Below are positions 56,401 to 64,000 of a DNA stretch of 64,000 nt, one piece after another. The stretch spans positions 1 to 64,000 of the IMG/VR virus record IMGVR_UViG_3300025133_000036, one strand, 5' to 3'. The notes below the pieces were generated by a model. It did no database searches and was not told where the DNA came from. It saw only the letters and a list, made by a program, of their open reading frames with translations. This DNA is from a virus. The stretch's first letter is position 1. Each line of letters opens with the position of its first letter. The translations under genes and the position numbers were made by a program.

Positions 56401-58595
56401 TGGCTTACGGATTTCAACTAATGGGCGGAAACCATGATATAGATGATGGATCAGCTATTAATCGAAAATATACTCATGGTTTTTGGTCGCATAAAAACCC
56501 ATTTGTGATTAAAGATACTAAAGCTGAAGATAATGGTGCCAATCCTTATTATGGTTATACTGCTATTCCATACATTAGTAAAGAAAGCAGTAGTACTTAT
56601 TATGATATAAGATTGGCTATGTTAGGTAATGATGATTCCAAAATAGAAGATAATTATTTAGTTACCTACTATACTAGTAAATATTCTTATTTCCCTATTG
56701 CTTATTGGGTTAAATGGGATGTTCTTTTAGTTATATGGTGTACGAGAAAGATTGGGATGAGAAGGGCCGTACTTAAATATAATGGGGGAACAAGCTTTAC
56801 TGTTATAGCATCGGCAGCTACTATTTTTTCTCATACAGGTAATTATGATTATAATGTATGGCCCCTTATAAAAAGGGATGCTTATGGAGCTTTGCATATT
56901 ATATACGGATATAGGGGTACTACTTGTAAATTGAGATATTATTATTTTAATAATGACGGAGGAGATGGCAATGAATATGATTCCACCTATTGGGCGACAG
57001 CCAATTTTTTATTGGGTAAGGAATGGACTAGTAGTTCTTCGCCCGCTTTCGGTGGGAATGCCACCTACCCTGAGGCTACTTTCTTAGACATTATAGATGA
57101 TACTCTTATAATAGGAGGTGTATCTCCAGAATCATCCAATGTAAATAAGATAAAGGTAACACATAAGAGTTTAGCTACGGCTTATAATAGTTGGCCCAGT
57201 TCTTGGACTTTAGATTCCGGCGAATTACCGGCGAACTCTGTATCCTACAGTAGTAAGTGGAGACATTATGGTCCGGGAAATACAACTGTAGTTAATGCTT
57301 CAGATGGGAGTACTTATGGGGGTGCTAGATATCTGATATTTTCTTTTAATAAAGTTTATTATAGCTCAACTTATTATTGCCCATTTGTATCAAAAATAAC
57401 ATTAGATTCATCTGGGGCACCCACGGCTATTACTGTATCTGGCGGGGATTTAGGTTTCATGTATCCCACTGCTGCTGCTGGCACTGGACCACTTATTAAT
57501 GATGGAAAATCTTGTAGGGGTATGGGAATATTTCCTGTTTATCCTGCTGGATTTACACAGCTTTACGTAGATAGAGCAAGTCAACAAACTACTGATGCAA
57601 GAACTCTACAAGCTGTAAGGTGGACCCTTGGAAGCTCCGCGGATGATAATTCTACTATTAATACAAATCCACAACGAGTACATTTTGATGCGGCCGGCCT
57701 AGGAGGTGGAACCGCAGATAACTCAATGCTCATGATTGAAGGCGGATCTTCAGGCATCCGGGAATTTGAGCACCTTCTTCAAGATGTTGCTAACTGGGGA
57801 CAATTTAATCAGCAACATTCTGAAATGCACGTTTCTACCCCGGGTACTTTTTTGTCCCAGTTTGCCACTCATCCTCGAGCTGGCGTATATTTTGCGGACC
57901 ATGGTCCAACAGCTGACGATAGTAAGGGTGTAACATATAACCTAGGTAAACAAAACAAAGCATGGAGATGGATCGCAAGAGAAAAAAGTGATACTACAGA
58001 TAAATATTTAAGAGTTAGTGATACTCATGCTGAATTTCATAATACTATTTCCCCTGGTGGTGGTACTGAAAAGCTGGATAGTGAAATATTTTGGTCTATG
58101 GATAGAGAATCGACTTATGCAGCCAGGGGTGCTTGTGTATTAAGTGCAATGGACAATGATCCTGGGTCCTTATCTTTTAGTAATGAAGGATCAGATGATA
58201 GTGAGATGGACTTTGAAATTTCTGATATTGATTCTTTACTAACCAGTACAGCCTCTCCTTCTTCCACTAATCATCAAATGCCGGCTTATATTAGGGTTGT
58301 AGCTTTTGTACAGGGGGATGAACCTTCAAATGCGGACTTTAATAAATCTCTAGATCCATTTGGAAGTACAAGTATTATAGGTGATGCTGCAGGGGAAACA
58401 GGAATGGTTCCTTTAGATTTTAATAACAATATTTTTACCGGGAATATACAATGGTCTGTACCTAGTCAGGAGCCAATGGTGATATTTTATGCTTTTTATG
58501 ATGGTAGAAGATTACCTTGTATGATGAATACAACAGTATCTACAAATGGTTATAGAAGCGGTCAATATTATGGAAAGGCAACAACGGCCGCTTAA
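56400..58595 (+). CDS. Putative receptor-binding protein, beta-rich (731 residues)
   Basis: No collagen repeats. Residues about 20-400 show repeating beta-strand segments with Trp, Tyr and Gly (YNVWPLIKRDAYGALHIIYGY; TYPEATFLDIIDDTLIIGG; ARYLIFSFNKVYYSS) and D/N-G-x turns, suggesting a beta-propeller or sialidase-like fold, without an identifiable Asp-box series. The remainder contains an Asn/Gly-rich part and a C-terminal beta domain (PAYIRVVAFVQGDEPSN ... MVIFYAFYDGRRLPCMM). Codon use looks different from neighbours, with more GGG, GGC, CCC and AGG. It is probably the host-contact protein carried with the fibres, perhaps acquired recently. Confidence 0.5.
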   Translation: MAYGFQLMGGNHDIDDGSAINRKYTHGFWSHKNPFVIKDTKAEDNGANPYYGYTAIPYISKESSSTYYDIRLAMLGNDDSKIEDNYLVTYYTSKYSYFPIAYWVKWDVLLVIWCTRKIGMRRAVLKYNGGTSFTVIASAATIFSHTGNYDYNVWPLIKRDAYGALHIIYGYRGTTCKLRYYYFNNDGGDGNEYDSTYWATANFLLGKEWTSSSSPAFGGNATYPEATFLDIIDDTLIIGGVSPESSNVNKIKVTHKSLATAYNSWPSSWTLDSGELPANSVSYSSKWRHYGPGNTTVVNASDGSTYGGARYLIFSFNKVYYSSTYYCPFVSKITLDSSGAPTAITVSGGDLGFMYPTAAAGTGPLINDGKSCRGMGIFPVYPAGFTQLYVDRASQQTTDARTLQAVRWTLGSSADDNSTINTNPQRVHFDAAGLGGGTADNSMLMIEGGSSGIREFEHLLQDVANWGQFNQQHSEMHVSTPGTFLSQFATHPRAGVYFADHGPTADDSKGVTYNLGKQNKAWRWIAREKSDTTDKYLRVSDTHAEFHNTISPGGGTEKLDSEIFWSMDRESTYAARGACVLSAMDNDPGSLSFSNEGSDDSEMDFEISDIDSLLTSTASPSSTNHQMPAYIRVVAFVQGDEPSNADFNKSLDPFGSTSIIGDAAGETGMVPLDFNNNIFTGNIQWSVPSQEPMVIFYAFYDGRRLPCMMNTTVSTNGYRSGQYYGKATTAA

Positions 58596-58600
58596 TAACA

Positions 58601-58608
58601 TTATTTAT
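58601..58608 (+). promoter_or_regulatory. Variant of the repeated promoter-like element (TTATTTAT)
   Basis: TTATTTATAATTC, one mismatch from ATATTTAT, in the 58-base gap before the third collagen-like gene and six bases after the previous stop. Confidence 0.25.
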
Positions 58609-58628
58609 AATTCAAAGGAAACCGAAAA

Positions 58629-58661
58629 ATGAATAAAATAAATGAGATAGTAAATGGCTAG
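58629..58661 (+). CDS. Possible ten-codon leader ORF overlapping the third collagen-like gene
   Basis: AAAGGAAA (58613-58620) is followed by ATG at 58629 and ten codons ([10 protein letters not shown]) to a TAG that overlaps the ATG of the main gene at 58654. The better ribosome site belongs to the mini-ORF, so the main gene may be translated by re-initiation. Confidence 0.35.
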   Translation: MNKINEIVNG

Positions 58662-61600
58662 CCCTCCTAGTTTAAAGTCATCTTTATCATTTAGGAAAAA
58701 ATTATTTGTTAAAGCTAGTACTTCAACACATAAATCTGCAATTTCGAGTTCTTCCGATGTTTCATTTGACAGATCTGGTGTAAGGGCTGATGCAGCCGTT
58801 CATACATATGTAAAAGCATCCGATGAGCATGTCGTTTCAGAACAGTTTTATGATCAAATATCTCAATCAAGAGATTCAGGGTCATATATTTTTGATCAGG
58901 GAGTAGCTTTTTATACTGCACCGTTAGCACTTTCCATAGAAGAAATGCGCGATGATGTAGAGAATATTCATACATATGTTGCAAATGCCGGCGTACAAGG
59001 TAACCAAGGCAACCAAGGTAACCAAGGAAGACAAGGAAGACAGGGTCCAACTGGCGCTGACGGTACAAGAGGCGCTACAGGAGCTACAGGAGCAAAAGGT
59101 TCTACAGGTACACAAGGAAATCAAGGCAACCAAGGTCGTCAAGGACCACAGGGTCCTCAAGGCAATCAAGGAAATCAAGGTCGTCAAGGACCACTCGGAC
59201 CTCAAGGCAATCAAGGAAATCAAGGTCGTCAAGGTCGTCAAGGACCACTCGGACCTCAAGGCAATCAAGGAAATCAAGGCAACCAAGGCAATCAAGGACC
59301 AATAGGAAATACCGGCACTACAGGTACAACAGGCGCTCAAGGCAGACAAGGACCAGAAGGTAATTTTGGAGGGTCCACATTCGAATATAAATTTAATACA
59401 TCAACTAGTACGGCAGACCCGGGCGCTGGATTTTTTTCATTAAATAATTCTACTCAAAATTCTTCAACTGTTATGTCTATAGATGATGCTGACGTCGGTG
59501 GAGAAGATATACAAACCTATTTGAGAACTATTGATGATTCTACGTCTACAATTAAGGGTCATTTTAAAATGTCAAATAAGACCGATAGTGATCAGTTTAT
59601 TCTTATGACGATCACCAGGGTGTCAGAGGGAACTGGATATTTTGAAGTTACTGGAGCAGTTGTAGCTTCATCTGATAGTTCGCCATTTAGTAGTGGTGAA
59701 GAATGTATAATTACATTTGCTAGAACTGGTGACAAAGGAGATACAGGCGCAAAAGGTAGTACAGGTGCAAAAGGTAGTACAGGCGATACCGGTCCTAGAG
59801 GTTATCAAGGTTTTCAAGGCAATCAAGGAAATCAAGGTCGTCAAGGACCACAGGGTCCTCAAGGCAATCAAGGCAACCAAGGTCGTCAAGGACCACTTGG
59901 ACCACTTGGACCACAAGGCAACCAAGGTAATCAAGGAAGACAAGGTCCACTTGGTCCTCAAGGCAATCAAGGCAATCAAGGTAGACAAGGACCATTAGGC
60001 CCAACTGGTGGCGACGGTGCAAAAGGCAGTACAGGTGCAAAAGGCGATACAGGTTCTAGAGGCTATCAGGGTTTTCAAGGCAATCAAGGTAATCAGGGCA
60101 ACCAAGGCCGACAAGGACCATTAGGCCCAACTGGAAATGTTGGACCAACTGGTGCTGCCGGTGCAAAAGGTAGTACTGGTACAACAGGTGCTCAAGGTGA
60201 CACTGGTGCAACAGGCGATACAGGCTCAACAGGCGGTACAGGCCCAACAGGTTCTAGAGGTTATCAGGGTTTTCAAGGTAATCAAGGTAATCAGGGTAGA
60301 CAAGGACCATTAGGCCCAACCGGACCATTAGGTAATAGGGGTGCTCAGGGAAATACAGGACCAACCGGACCAACCGGACCAATCGGTCCTAGAGGCTATC
60401 AGGGTTTTCAAGGTAATCAAGGAAGACAAGGACCATTAGGCCCAACCGGTACTACAGGTCCAACAGGCGGTACAGGTGCAAAAGGTAGTACAGGTGCAAA
60501 AGGTAGTACAGGTGGTACCGGTCCTAGAGGTTATCAAGGTTTTCAAGGAAATCAAGGAAATCAAGGTAATCAAGGTAGACAAGGACCACTAGGCCCAACT
60601 GGAAATACAGGTCCAACTGGTGCAAAAGGTGATACCGGTCCTAGAGGTTATCAAGGTTTTCAAGGTAATCAAGGAAGACAAGGCCCACTCGGACCTACAG
60701 GAAATATAGGACCTACAGGAAATATAGGACCTACAGGAAATATAGGACCTAGAGGTTATCAAGGTAATCAGGGCAACCAAGGCCGACAAGGACCATTAGG
60801 CCCAACTGGAAATGTTGGACCAACTGGTGCTGCCGGTGCAAAAGGTAGTACTGGTGATAGAGGTGCTCAAGGTAATACAGGTCCAACAGGCGGTACAGGT
60901 GCAAAAGGCGATACAGGCTCAACAGGCGGTACAGGTTCTAGAGGCTATCAGGGTTTTCAAGGTAATCAAGGAAGACAGGGACCATTAGGTCCAATTGGAA
61001 ATACGGGTCCCAGAGGTAACACAGGCGCAATAGGTACACAAGGCGCTACAGGAGCTACTGGTGCAAAGGGTAGTACAGGAGCTGCTGGTCCAACAGGCGG
61101 TACAGGTCCAACAGGCGGTACAGGTTCTAGAGGCTATCAGGGTTTTCAAGGCAATCAAGGAAGACAAGGACCATTAGGCCCAACAGGACCAACAGGAAAT
61201 ATAGGTCCACTCGGTCCTAGAGGCTATCAGGGTTTTCAAGGCAATCAAGGTAGACAAGGACCACTAGGCCCAACTGGAAATACAGGTCCAACTGGTGCAA
61301 AAGGTGATACCGGTGCAAAGGGTAGTACAGGCGCAAAAGGTAGTACAGGCCCAACAGGCGGTACAGGTACTCAAGGTCGTCAAGGACCAATCGGTCCAGG
61401 TTCGAATGTAGCCGGACCACAAGGCCTAACAGGCCCACTAGGCCCAACAGGAAATACTGGTCCAACTGGAACTACAGGACCAGCTGGTCCTAGAGGCTAT
61501 CAGGGTTTTCAAGGCAATCAAGGTAGACAAGGACCACTAGGCCCAACTGGAAATACAGGTCCAACAGGTGGTGCTGGAAGTACTGGCCCACAAGGAAGAC

Positions 61601-61704
61601 AAGGACCTGCAGGATCCGGCACTTATTCTACAACATGGAATTTAAACTCTAGAACTAGTTATACAGTTACCGTGACAAAAGGATTAATAACAAATATCAG
61701 ATAA
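58654..61704 (+). CDS. Collagen-like fibre protein rich in G-A-K and G-P-T triplets (1016 residues)
   Basis: Residues 1-108 form a Ser/Lys-rich head, then a helix ([16 protein letters not shown]). Collagen triplets start near residue 110, are interrupted once by the 124-residue domain, and continue to about residue 985. Unlike the two other fibres this one is rich in [13 protein letters not shown] and [10 protein letters not shown], placing Lys and Thr in the Y position. It ends in a short tip ([18 protein letters not shown]). X-Lys-Gly and G-P-T are the sites that are hydroxylated or glycosylated in other collagens, and oxygenase and glycosyltransferase genes follow at once. Confidence 0.85.
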   Translation: MASPPSLKSSLSFRKKLFVKASTSTHKSAISSSSDVSFDRSGVRADAAVHTYVKASDEHVVSEQFYDQISQSRDSGSYIFDQGVAFYTAPLALSIEEMRDDVENIHTYVANAGVQGNQGNQGNQGRQGRQGPTGADGTRGATGATGAKGSTGTQGNQGNQGRQGPQGPQGNQGNQGRQGPLGPQGNQGNQGRQGRQGPLGPQGNQGNQGNQGNQGPIGNTGTTGTTGAQGRQGPEGNFGGSTFEYKFNTSTSTADPGAGFFSLNNSTQNSSTVMSIDDADVGGEDIQTYLRTIDDSTSTIKGHFKMSNKTDSDQFILMTITRVSEGTGYFEVTGAVVASSDSSPFSSGEECIITFARTGDKGDTGAKGSTGAKGSTGDTGPRGYQGFQGNQGNQGRQGPQGPQGNQGNQGRQGPLGPLGPQGNQGNQGRQGPLGPQGNQGNQGRQGPLGPTGGDGAKGSTGAKGDTGSRGYQGFQGNQGNQGNQGRQGPLGPTGNVGPTGAAGAKGSTGTTGAQGDTGATGDTGSTGGTGPTGSRGYQGFQGNQGNQGRQGPLGPTGPLGNRGAQGNTGPTGPTGPIGPRGYQGFQGNQGRQGPLGPTGTTGPTGGTGAKGSTGAKGSTGGTGPRGYQGFQGNQGNQGNQGRQGPLGPTGNTGPTGAKGDTGPRGYQGFQGNQGRQGPLGPTGNIGPTGNIGPTGNIGPRGYQGNQGNQGRQGPLGPTGNVGPTGAAGAKGSTGDRGAQGNTGPTGGTGAKGDTGSTGGTGSRGYQGFQGNQGRQGPLGPIGNTGPRGNTGAIGTQGATGATGAKGSTGAAGPTGGTGPTGGTGSRGYQGFQGNQGRQGPLGPTGPTGNIGPLGPRGYQGFQGNQGRQGPLGPTGNTGPTGAKGDTGAKGSTGAKGSTGPTGGTGTQGRQGPIGPGSNVAGPQGLTGPLGPTGNTGPTGTTGPAGPRGYQGFQGNQGRQGPLGPTGNTGPTGGAGSTGPQGRQGPAGSGTYSTTWNLNSRTSYTVTVTKGLITNIR
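59356..59727 (+). repeat. Interspersed globular domain, copy 7
   Basis: [13 protein letters not shown] start, then [20 protein letters not shown] and a changed middle ([19 protein letters not shown]). The same domain is thus present in all three collagen-like genes. Confidence 0.85.
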
Positions 61705-61759
61705 TTTTCTGTTTTTTACGTGTTAGATAAATATATATTATAAATAATAGAGGTTTTTT

Positions 61760-62356
61760 TTGAATACAGAATGGTGTTATTATAGTAATGCTTTTACAAG
61801 TGACGAGTGTGATGAAATAGTTAAATTGGGTAAAACTTACGATTTAACTACTGGTTTTTTAGGTGATGGTTCTTATGGAGTTGACTCTAGAAGAGATTTT
61901 ACATATAGAAATAGCAATCTAAGGTTCATTGATAAAGACGAACCTGGCAGTAATTGGATATTTGATAAAATGTGGAAACTTGCTATTCAGTGCAATGAAG
62001 AGTGGTTCAATTTTCATATATCTACATTGCCAGCATTCCAATTTACAGAATATATAGGCAATACTGAAAATCCACAGTTTTATACAGAACATATAGACGT
62101 GTTTTGGGTTACAGAAGCTCCTTTTCATAGAAAACTTTCAGCGGTAGTACAATTATCAGAAAATACTGAGTATACAGGTGGAACATTAGAGTTTACTTCT
62201 TCTAATCAACCGCTGCATGATCAACAAATATATGAAATGGCTCAAAAAGGTACAGTTATTTTTTTCCCATCATTTCTGCAACATGCAGTCTCACCAGTGA
62301 CAGAGGGGTTACGACATAGTTTAGTTGGATGGTTTGAAGGACCTAAATGGAGATAA
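61760..62356 (+). CDS. 2OG-Fe(II) oxygenase, prolyl-hydroxylase-like
   Basis: 198 residues from a TTG at 61760. The double-stranded beta-helix iron site is clear: H-x-D at His111/Asp113 (TEHIDVFW), the distal His175 (FLQHAVSPV) and Arg185 (GLRHSLVGWFEGPKWR) for 2-oxoglutarate. LSAVVQLSENTEYTGGTLEF (126-145) is the typical strand pair of PKHD/P4H-type hydroxylases. It should hydroxylate a protein side chain, probably Pro, Lys or Asn. Its place directly after three collagen-like genes and before a glycosyltransferase suggests that the fibres are its substrate; this is inference. Confidence 0.85.
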   Translation: MNTEWCYYSNAFTSDECDEIVKLGKTYDLTTGFLGDGSYGVDSRRDFTYRNSNLRFIDKDEPGSNWIFDKMWKLAIQCNEEWFNFHISTLPAFQFTEYIGNTENPQFYTEHIDVFWVTEAPFHRKLSAVVQLSENTEYTGGTLEFTSSNQPLHDQQIYEMAQKGTVIFFPSFLQHAVSPVTEGLRHSLVGWFEGPKWR

Positions 62357-62357
62357 C

Positions 62358-63422
62358 ATGAAAAAGTTTTGTATTAATACATTAGTACATAATGCTAAAG
62401 ATAGAAAAAGATTGCTTAAATCTACAATACAATATTTTATGACTAACACTGATTTAAATCAAGAATTAGATTGGTATGTACTTGTTAATGGATCTACAGA
62501 TAATTGGAAAACTTTTGCCACACAAATAACGTCAGAATTTTCAAATATTAATTGGCATTTTGAACATTCAGAAGTCAATTTAGGTGTTGGGGCAGGAATT
62601 AATAAATTAAATCAGATTTCAAGTGAATACGAGTATACATTATTTTTAGAGGGAGATTGGTTTTGTGTTCCTGAACATGTATCATTTATACCTAAAGATT
62701 GGCTATCAACATCTTTAAAATATCTCGATACCAATGTAGATATTTCACAAATAGTTTTACGAAAATATATAGATGATACTGATGATAGACAGTATGGTTA
62801 TGGGTATTGGATTCAGAATGAAAATGTGGACAAAGTAGATACTTTTAACGGTATTGAATTTATAAGACTTCTTAAACGTGAATATTCAAACAATCCACAT
62901 ATTCGACGAAATAGTGAGTATTTCACCACCGGAATATTTCCGTTAAAGGAATTTTATGATGAGAAAGGAGTACCTTCAGAACATAAAGATCATGTCGATT
63001 GGGGTCAAGCCGAAATACATGCTGAATCTAAAGGCTATAACATAAAATCTGTATTTCCAAAATTTGGAAAATTTATACACGGCGACGGATACTCGTACGA
63101 TTTACAATTACTTCAACCAACAGGCTGTGGATCTTGTAAATACGGATTAATGACTCCTATAAAAATGTGGTGCTATTCTTGTACTGATGATAATGATTTT
63201 GGGCAATTTTCACAACATCAACAATTTTTTGAACGCAATATACATCCTGTATTAAATGAGTCAATTGACAAAGCTAAACAAATTTGTAGAACATATCATA
63301 CGGCCGATCATGATGAAGTTTTTGTTAAAAGAAAAAACTCTTATAAATTATCAGAAGAAGAATTAAACGATGAAGAACGCTTCAATCCAGTCAGTCGTAT
63401 AACAAAAGAAGGAACAACGTAA
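62358..63422 (+). CDS. GT-A-type (family 2-like) glycosyltransferase
   Basis: 354 residues from the ATG at 62358 with GGAG at 62349-62352; an ATG at 62325 lies inside the oxygenase gene and is less likely. The GT-A pattern is visible: INTLVHNAKDRKRLLKST (6-23), VNGSTDN (43-49), NLGVGAGINKLNQIS (74-88) and the metal-site-like LFLEGDWF (95-102). Later HKDHVDWGQAEIHAESKGY (around 210-228) resembles the conserved acceptor-side region. The C-terminal 100 residues contain a Cys cluster (TGCGSCKYG, then WCYSC). It should add sugar to an acceptor, perhaps hydroxylated fibre residues. Its stop overlaps the next ATG. Confidence 0.75.
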   Translation: MKKFCINTLVHNAKDRKRLLKSTIQYFMTNTDLNQELDWYVLVNGSTDNWKTFATQITSEFSNINWHFEHSEVNLGVGAGINKLNQISSEYEYTLFLEGDWFCVPEHVSFIPKDWLSTSLKYLDTNVDISQIVLRKYIDDTDDRQYGYGYWIQNENVDKVDTFNGIEFIRLLKREYSNNPHIRRNSEYFTTGIFPLKEFYDEKGVPSEHKDHVDWGQAEIHAESKGYNIKSVFPKFGKFIHGDGYSYDLQLLQPTGCGSCKYGLMTPIKMWCYSCTDDNDFGQFSQHQQFFERNIHPVLNESIDKAKQICRTYHTADHDEVFVKRKNSYKLSEEELNDEERFNPVSRITKEGTT

Positions 63423-64000
63423 TGTTAAGACCTGAAAATATATTTTGCCATGAAACTTTTGATGATGGCGTTTTTATATTCATAGAAGATAATTTATTTA
63501 ATGGATGGATTGCATCAAAATATAAAATAAATGAGCTTTTACTTGGAACACAAAAAGTTGTAATAAGCGACAACCTTCGCCAAGACGTTATTGATGAATA
63601 TGCAACACAAGGTATAATCATACAAGAAGCGTGGGAAGTTCAATTTCCTATTTCTGATTCGAGTCAAGCATTTGATCCTTTATATGTCAAATATAATTCG
63701 GGCACCAGTGAAGTAACTTCAAAATTAGGTACACTTGAAAAGTTTTACGTATATGGTTCTGGATTCCATAATACTGATGCTAAAGAGATTATAGTTGTCG
63801 ATAATTTTTATGAAGATCCCATGGCGATCAGAAACTTTGCTATCAATAATTTACAGTTTGAAGAGAAAGAGTATCACAGAGGCCTTTCTACCGCACCATG
63901 GACTTTATTTGGAACACAAGAGAAATTCGAAAAAATATTGGGTACGAATATACTCGATTGGAATAATCCAAATTTAAGAAATGGTCAATTTCAATATGTA
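63422..64000 (+). CDS. Second oxygenase-like protein, truncated by the window end
   Basis: 193 codons are open from the ATG at 63422 to the last base. The first 120 residues are a separate domain with no recognised motif. Residues about 125-193 (IIVVDNFYEDPMAIRNFAIN, then EYHRGLSTAPW and EKFEKILG) match the start of a phage 2OG-Fe(II) oxygenase group in which V-D-N-F-Y-x-x-P opens the domain; the iron ligands would lie beyond the window. Coupled by a TAATG overlap to the glycosyltransferase. Confidence 0.6.
   Translation, partial: MLRPENIFCHETFDDGVFIFIEDNLFNGWIASKYKINELLLGTQKVVISDNLRQDVIDEYATQGIIIQEAWEVQFPISDSSQAFDPLYVKYNSGTSEVTSKLGTLEKFYVYGSGFHNTDAKEIIVVDNFYEDPMAIRNFAINNLQFEEKEYHRGLSTAPWTLFGTQEKFEKILGTNILDWNNPNLRNGQFQYV

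Noticed and set aside
61739-61746. Exact T4 late promoter box TATAAATA before the oxygenase gene.
   Set aside because: It lies so close to the start codon that the transcript would begin inside or after the AGAGG ribosome site. It is a single occurrence in AT-rich sequence; kept as a possibility but not annotated.

Overview
The window reads as part of an AT-rich marine T4-like (contractile-tailed, myovirus-type) phage genome. The diagnostic genes are a T4-type large terminase (gp17), portal (gp20), prohead protease (gp21), acidic scaffold (gp22), major capsid protein (gp23), neck genes, a primase with CHC2 zinc and TOPRIM motifs, and a fused gp47/gp46 recombination nuclease. Very long collagen-like fibre genes, a phage-borne ribosomal protein bS21 and 2OG-Fe(II) oxygenases are all typical of marine T4-like phages. 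Low G+C, Shine-Dalgarno sites and bS21 fit a low-GC marine proteobacterium such as the SAR11 group, but the host is an inference. All genes but one lie on the + strand, often with stop/start overlaps.

Layout. 1-1365: a row of small genes sharing a ten-residue leader that looks like a T4 capsid-targeting sequence. 1376-5172: 3TM holin, a 618-residue modular protein, three small membrane or secreted proteins, and a ParB-like/metallopeptidase fusion. 5357-9781: replication and recombination block (PD-(D/E)XK-like nuclease, primase, fused gp47-gp46). 9771-9968: the only minus-strand gene, a ribbon-helix-helix-like regulator. 10074-26006: one open frame of 5310 codons for a giant fibre-like protein. 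26023-29289: GH108 endolysin, a small acidic protein, and a fusion of an NMN-adenylyltransferase-like domain with a covalent nucleotidyltransferase (ligase-like) domain. 29293-39889: head module (zinc protein, gp17, gp20, core-type proteins, gp21, more leader-bearing small proteins, bS21, gp22, gp23), closed by a strong terminator. 40015-45301: neck/connector proteins and short fibre-type proteins. 45357-61704: collagen-like fibre region with a seven-copy interspersed globular domain and a beta-rich candidate receptor-binding protein. 61760-64000: prolyl-hydroxylase-like oxygenase, GT-A-type glycosyltransferase, and the start of a second oxygenase-like gene cut by the window end.

Two systems stand out. 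First, at least six small proteins begin with a leader of the form MIKLKxLLxE, ending at residue 9 or 10 in the (L/I)-x-E motif cut by gp21-type proteases; gp21 lies within the same gene set. This predicts packaged, processed and probably co-injected internal head proteins. Second, three collagen-like fibres are followed directly by a hydroxylase-like gene and a glycosyltransferase-like gene, suggesting a phage-encoded pathway that modifies the collagen fibres. A repeated ATATTTAT element before several transcription-unit starts is a candidate phage promoter.
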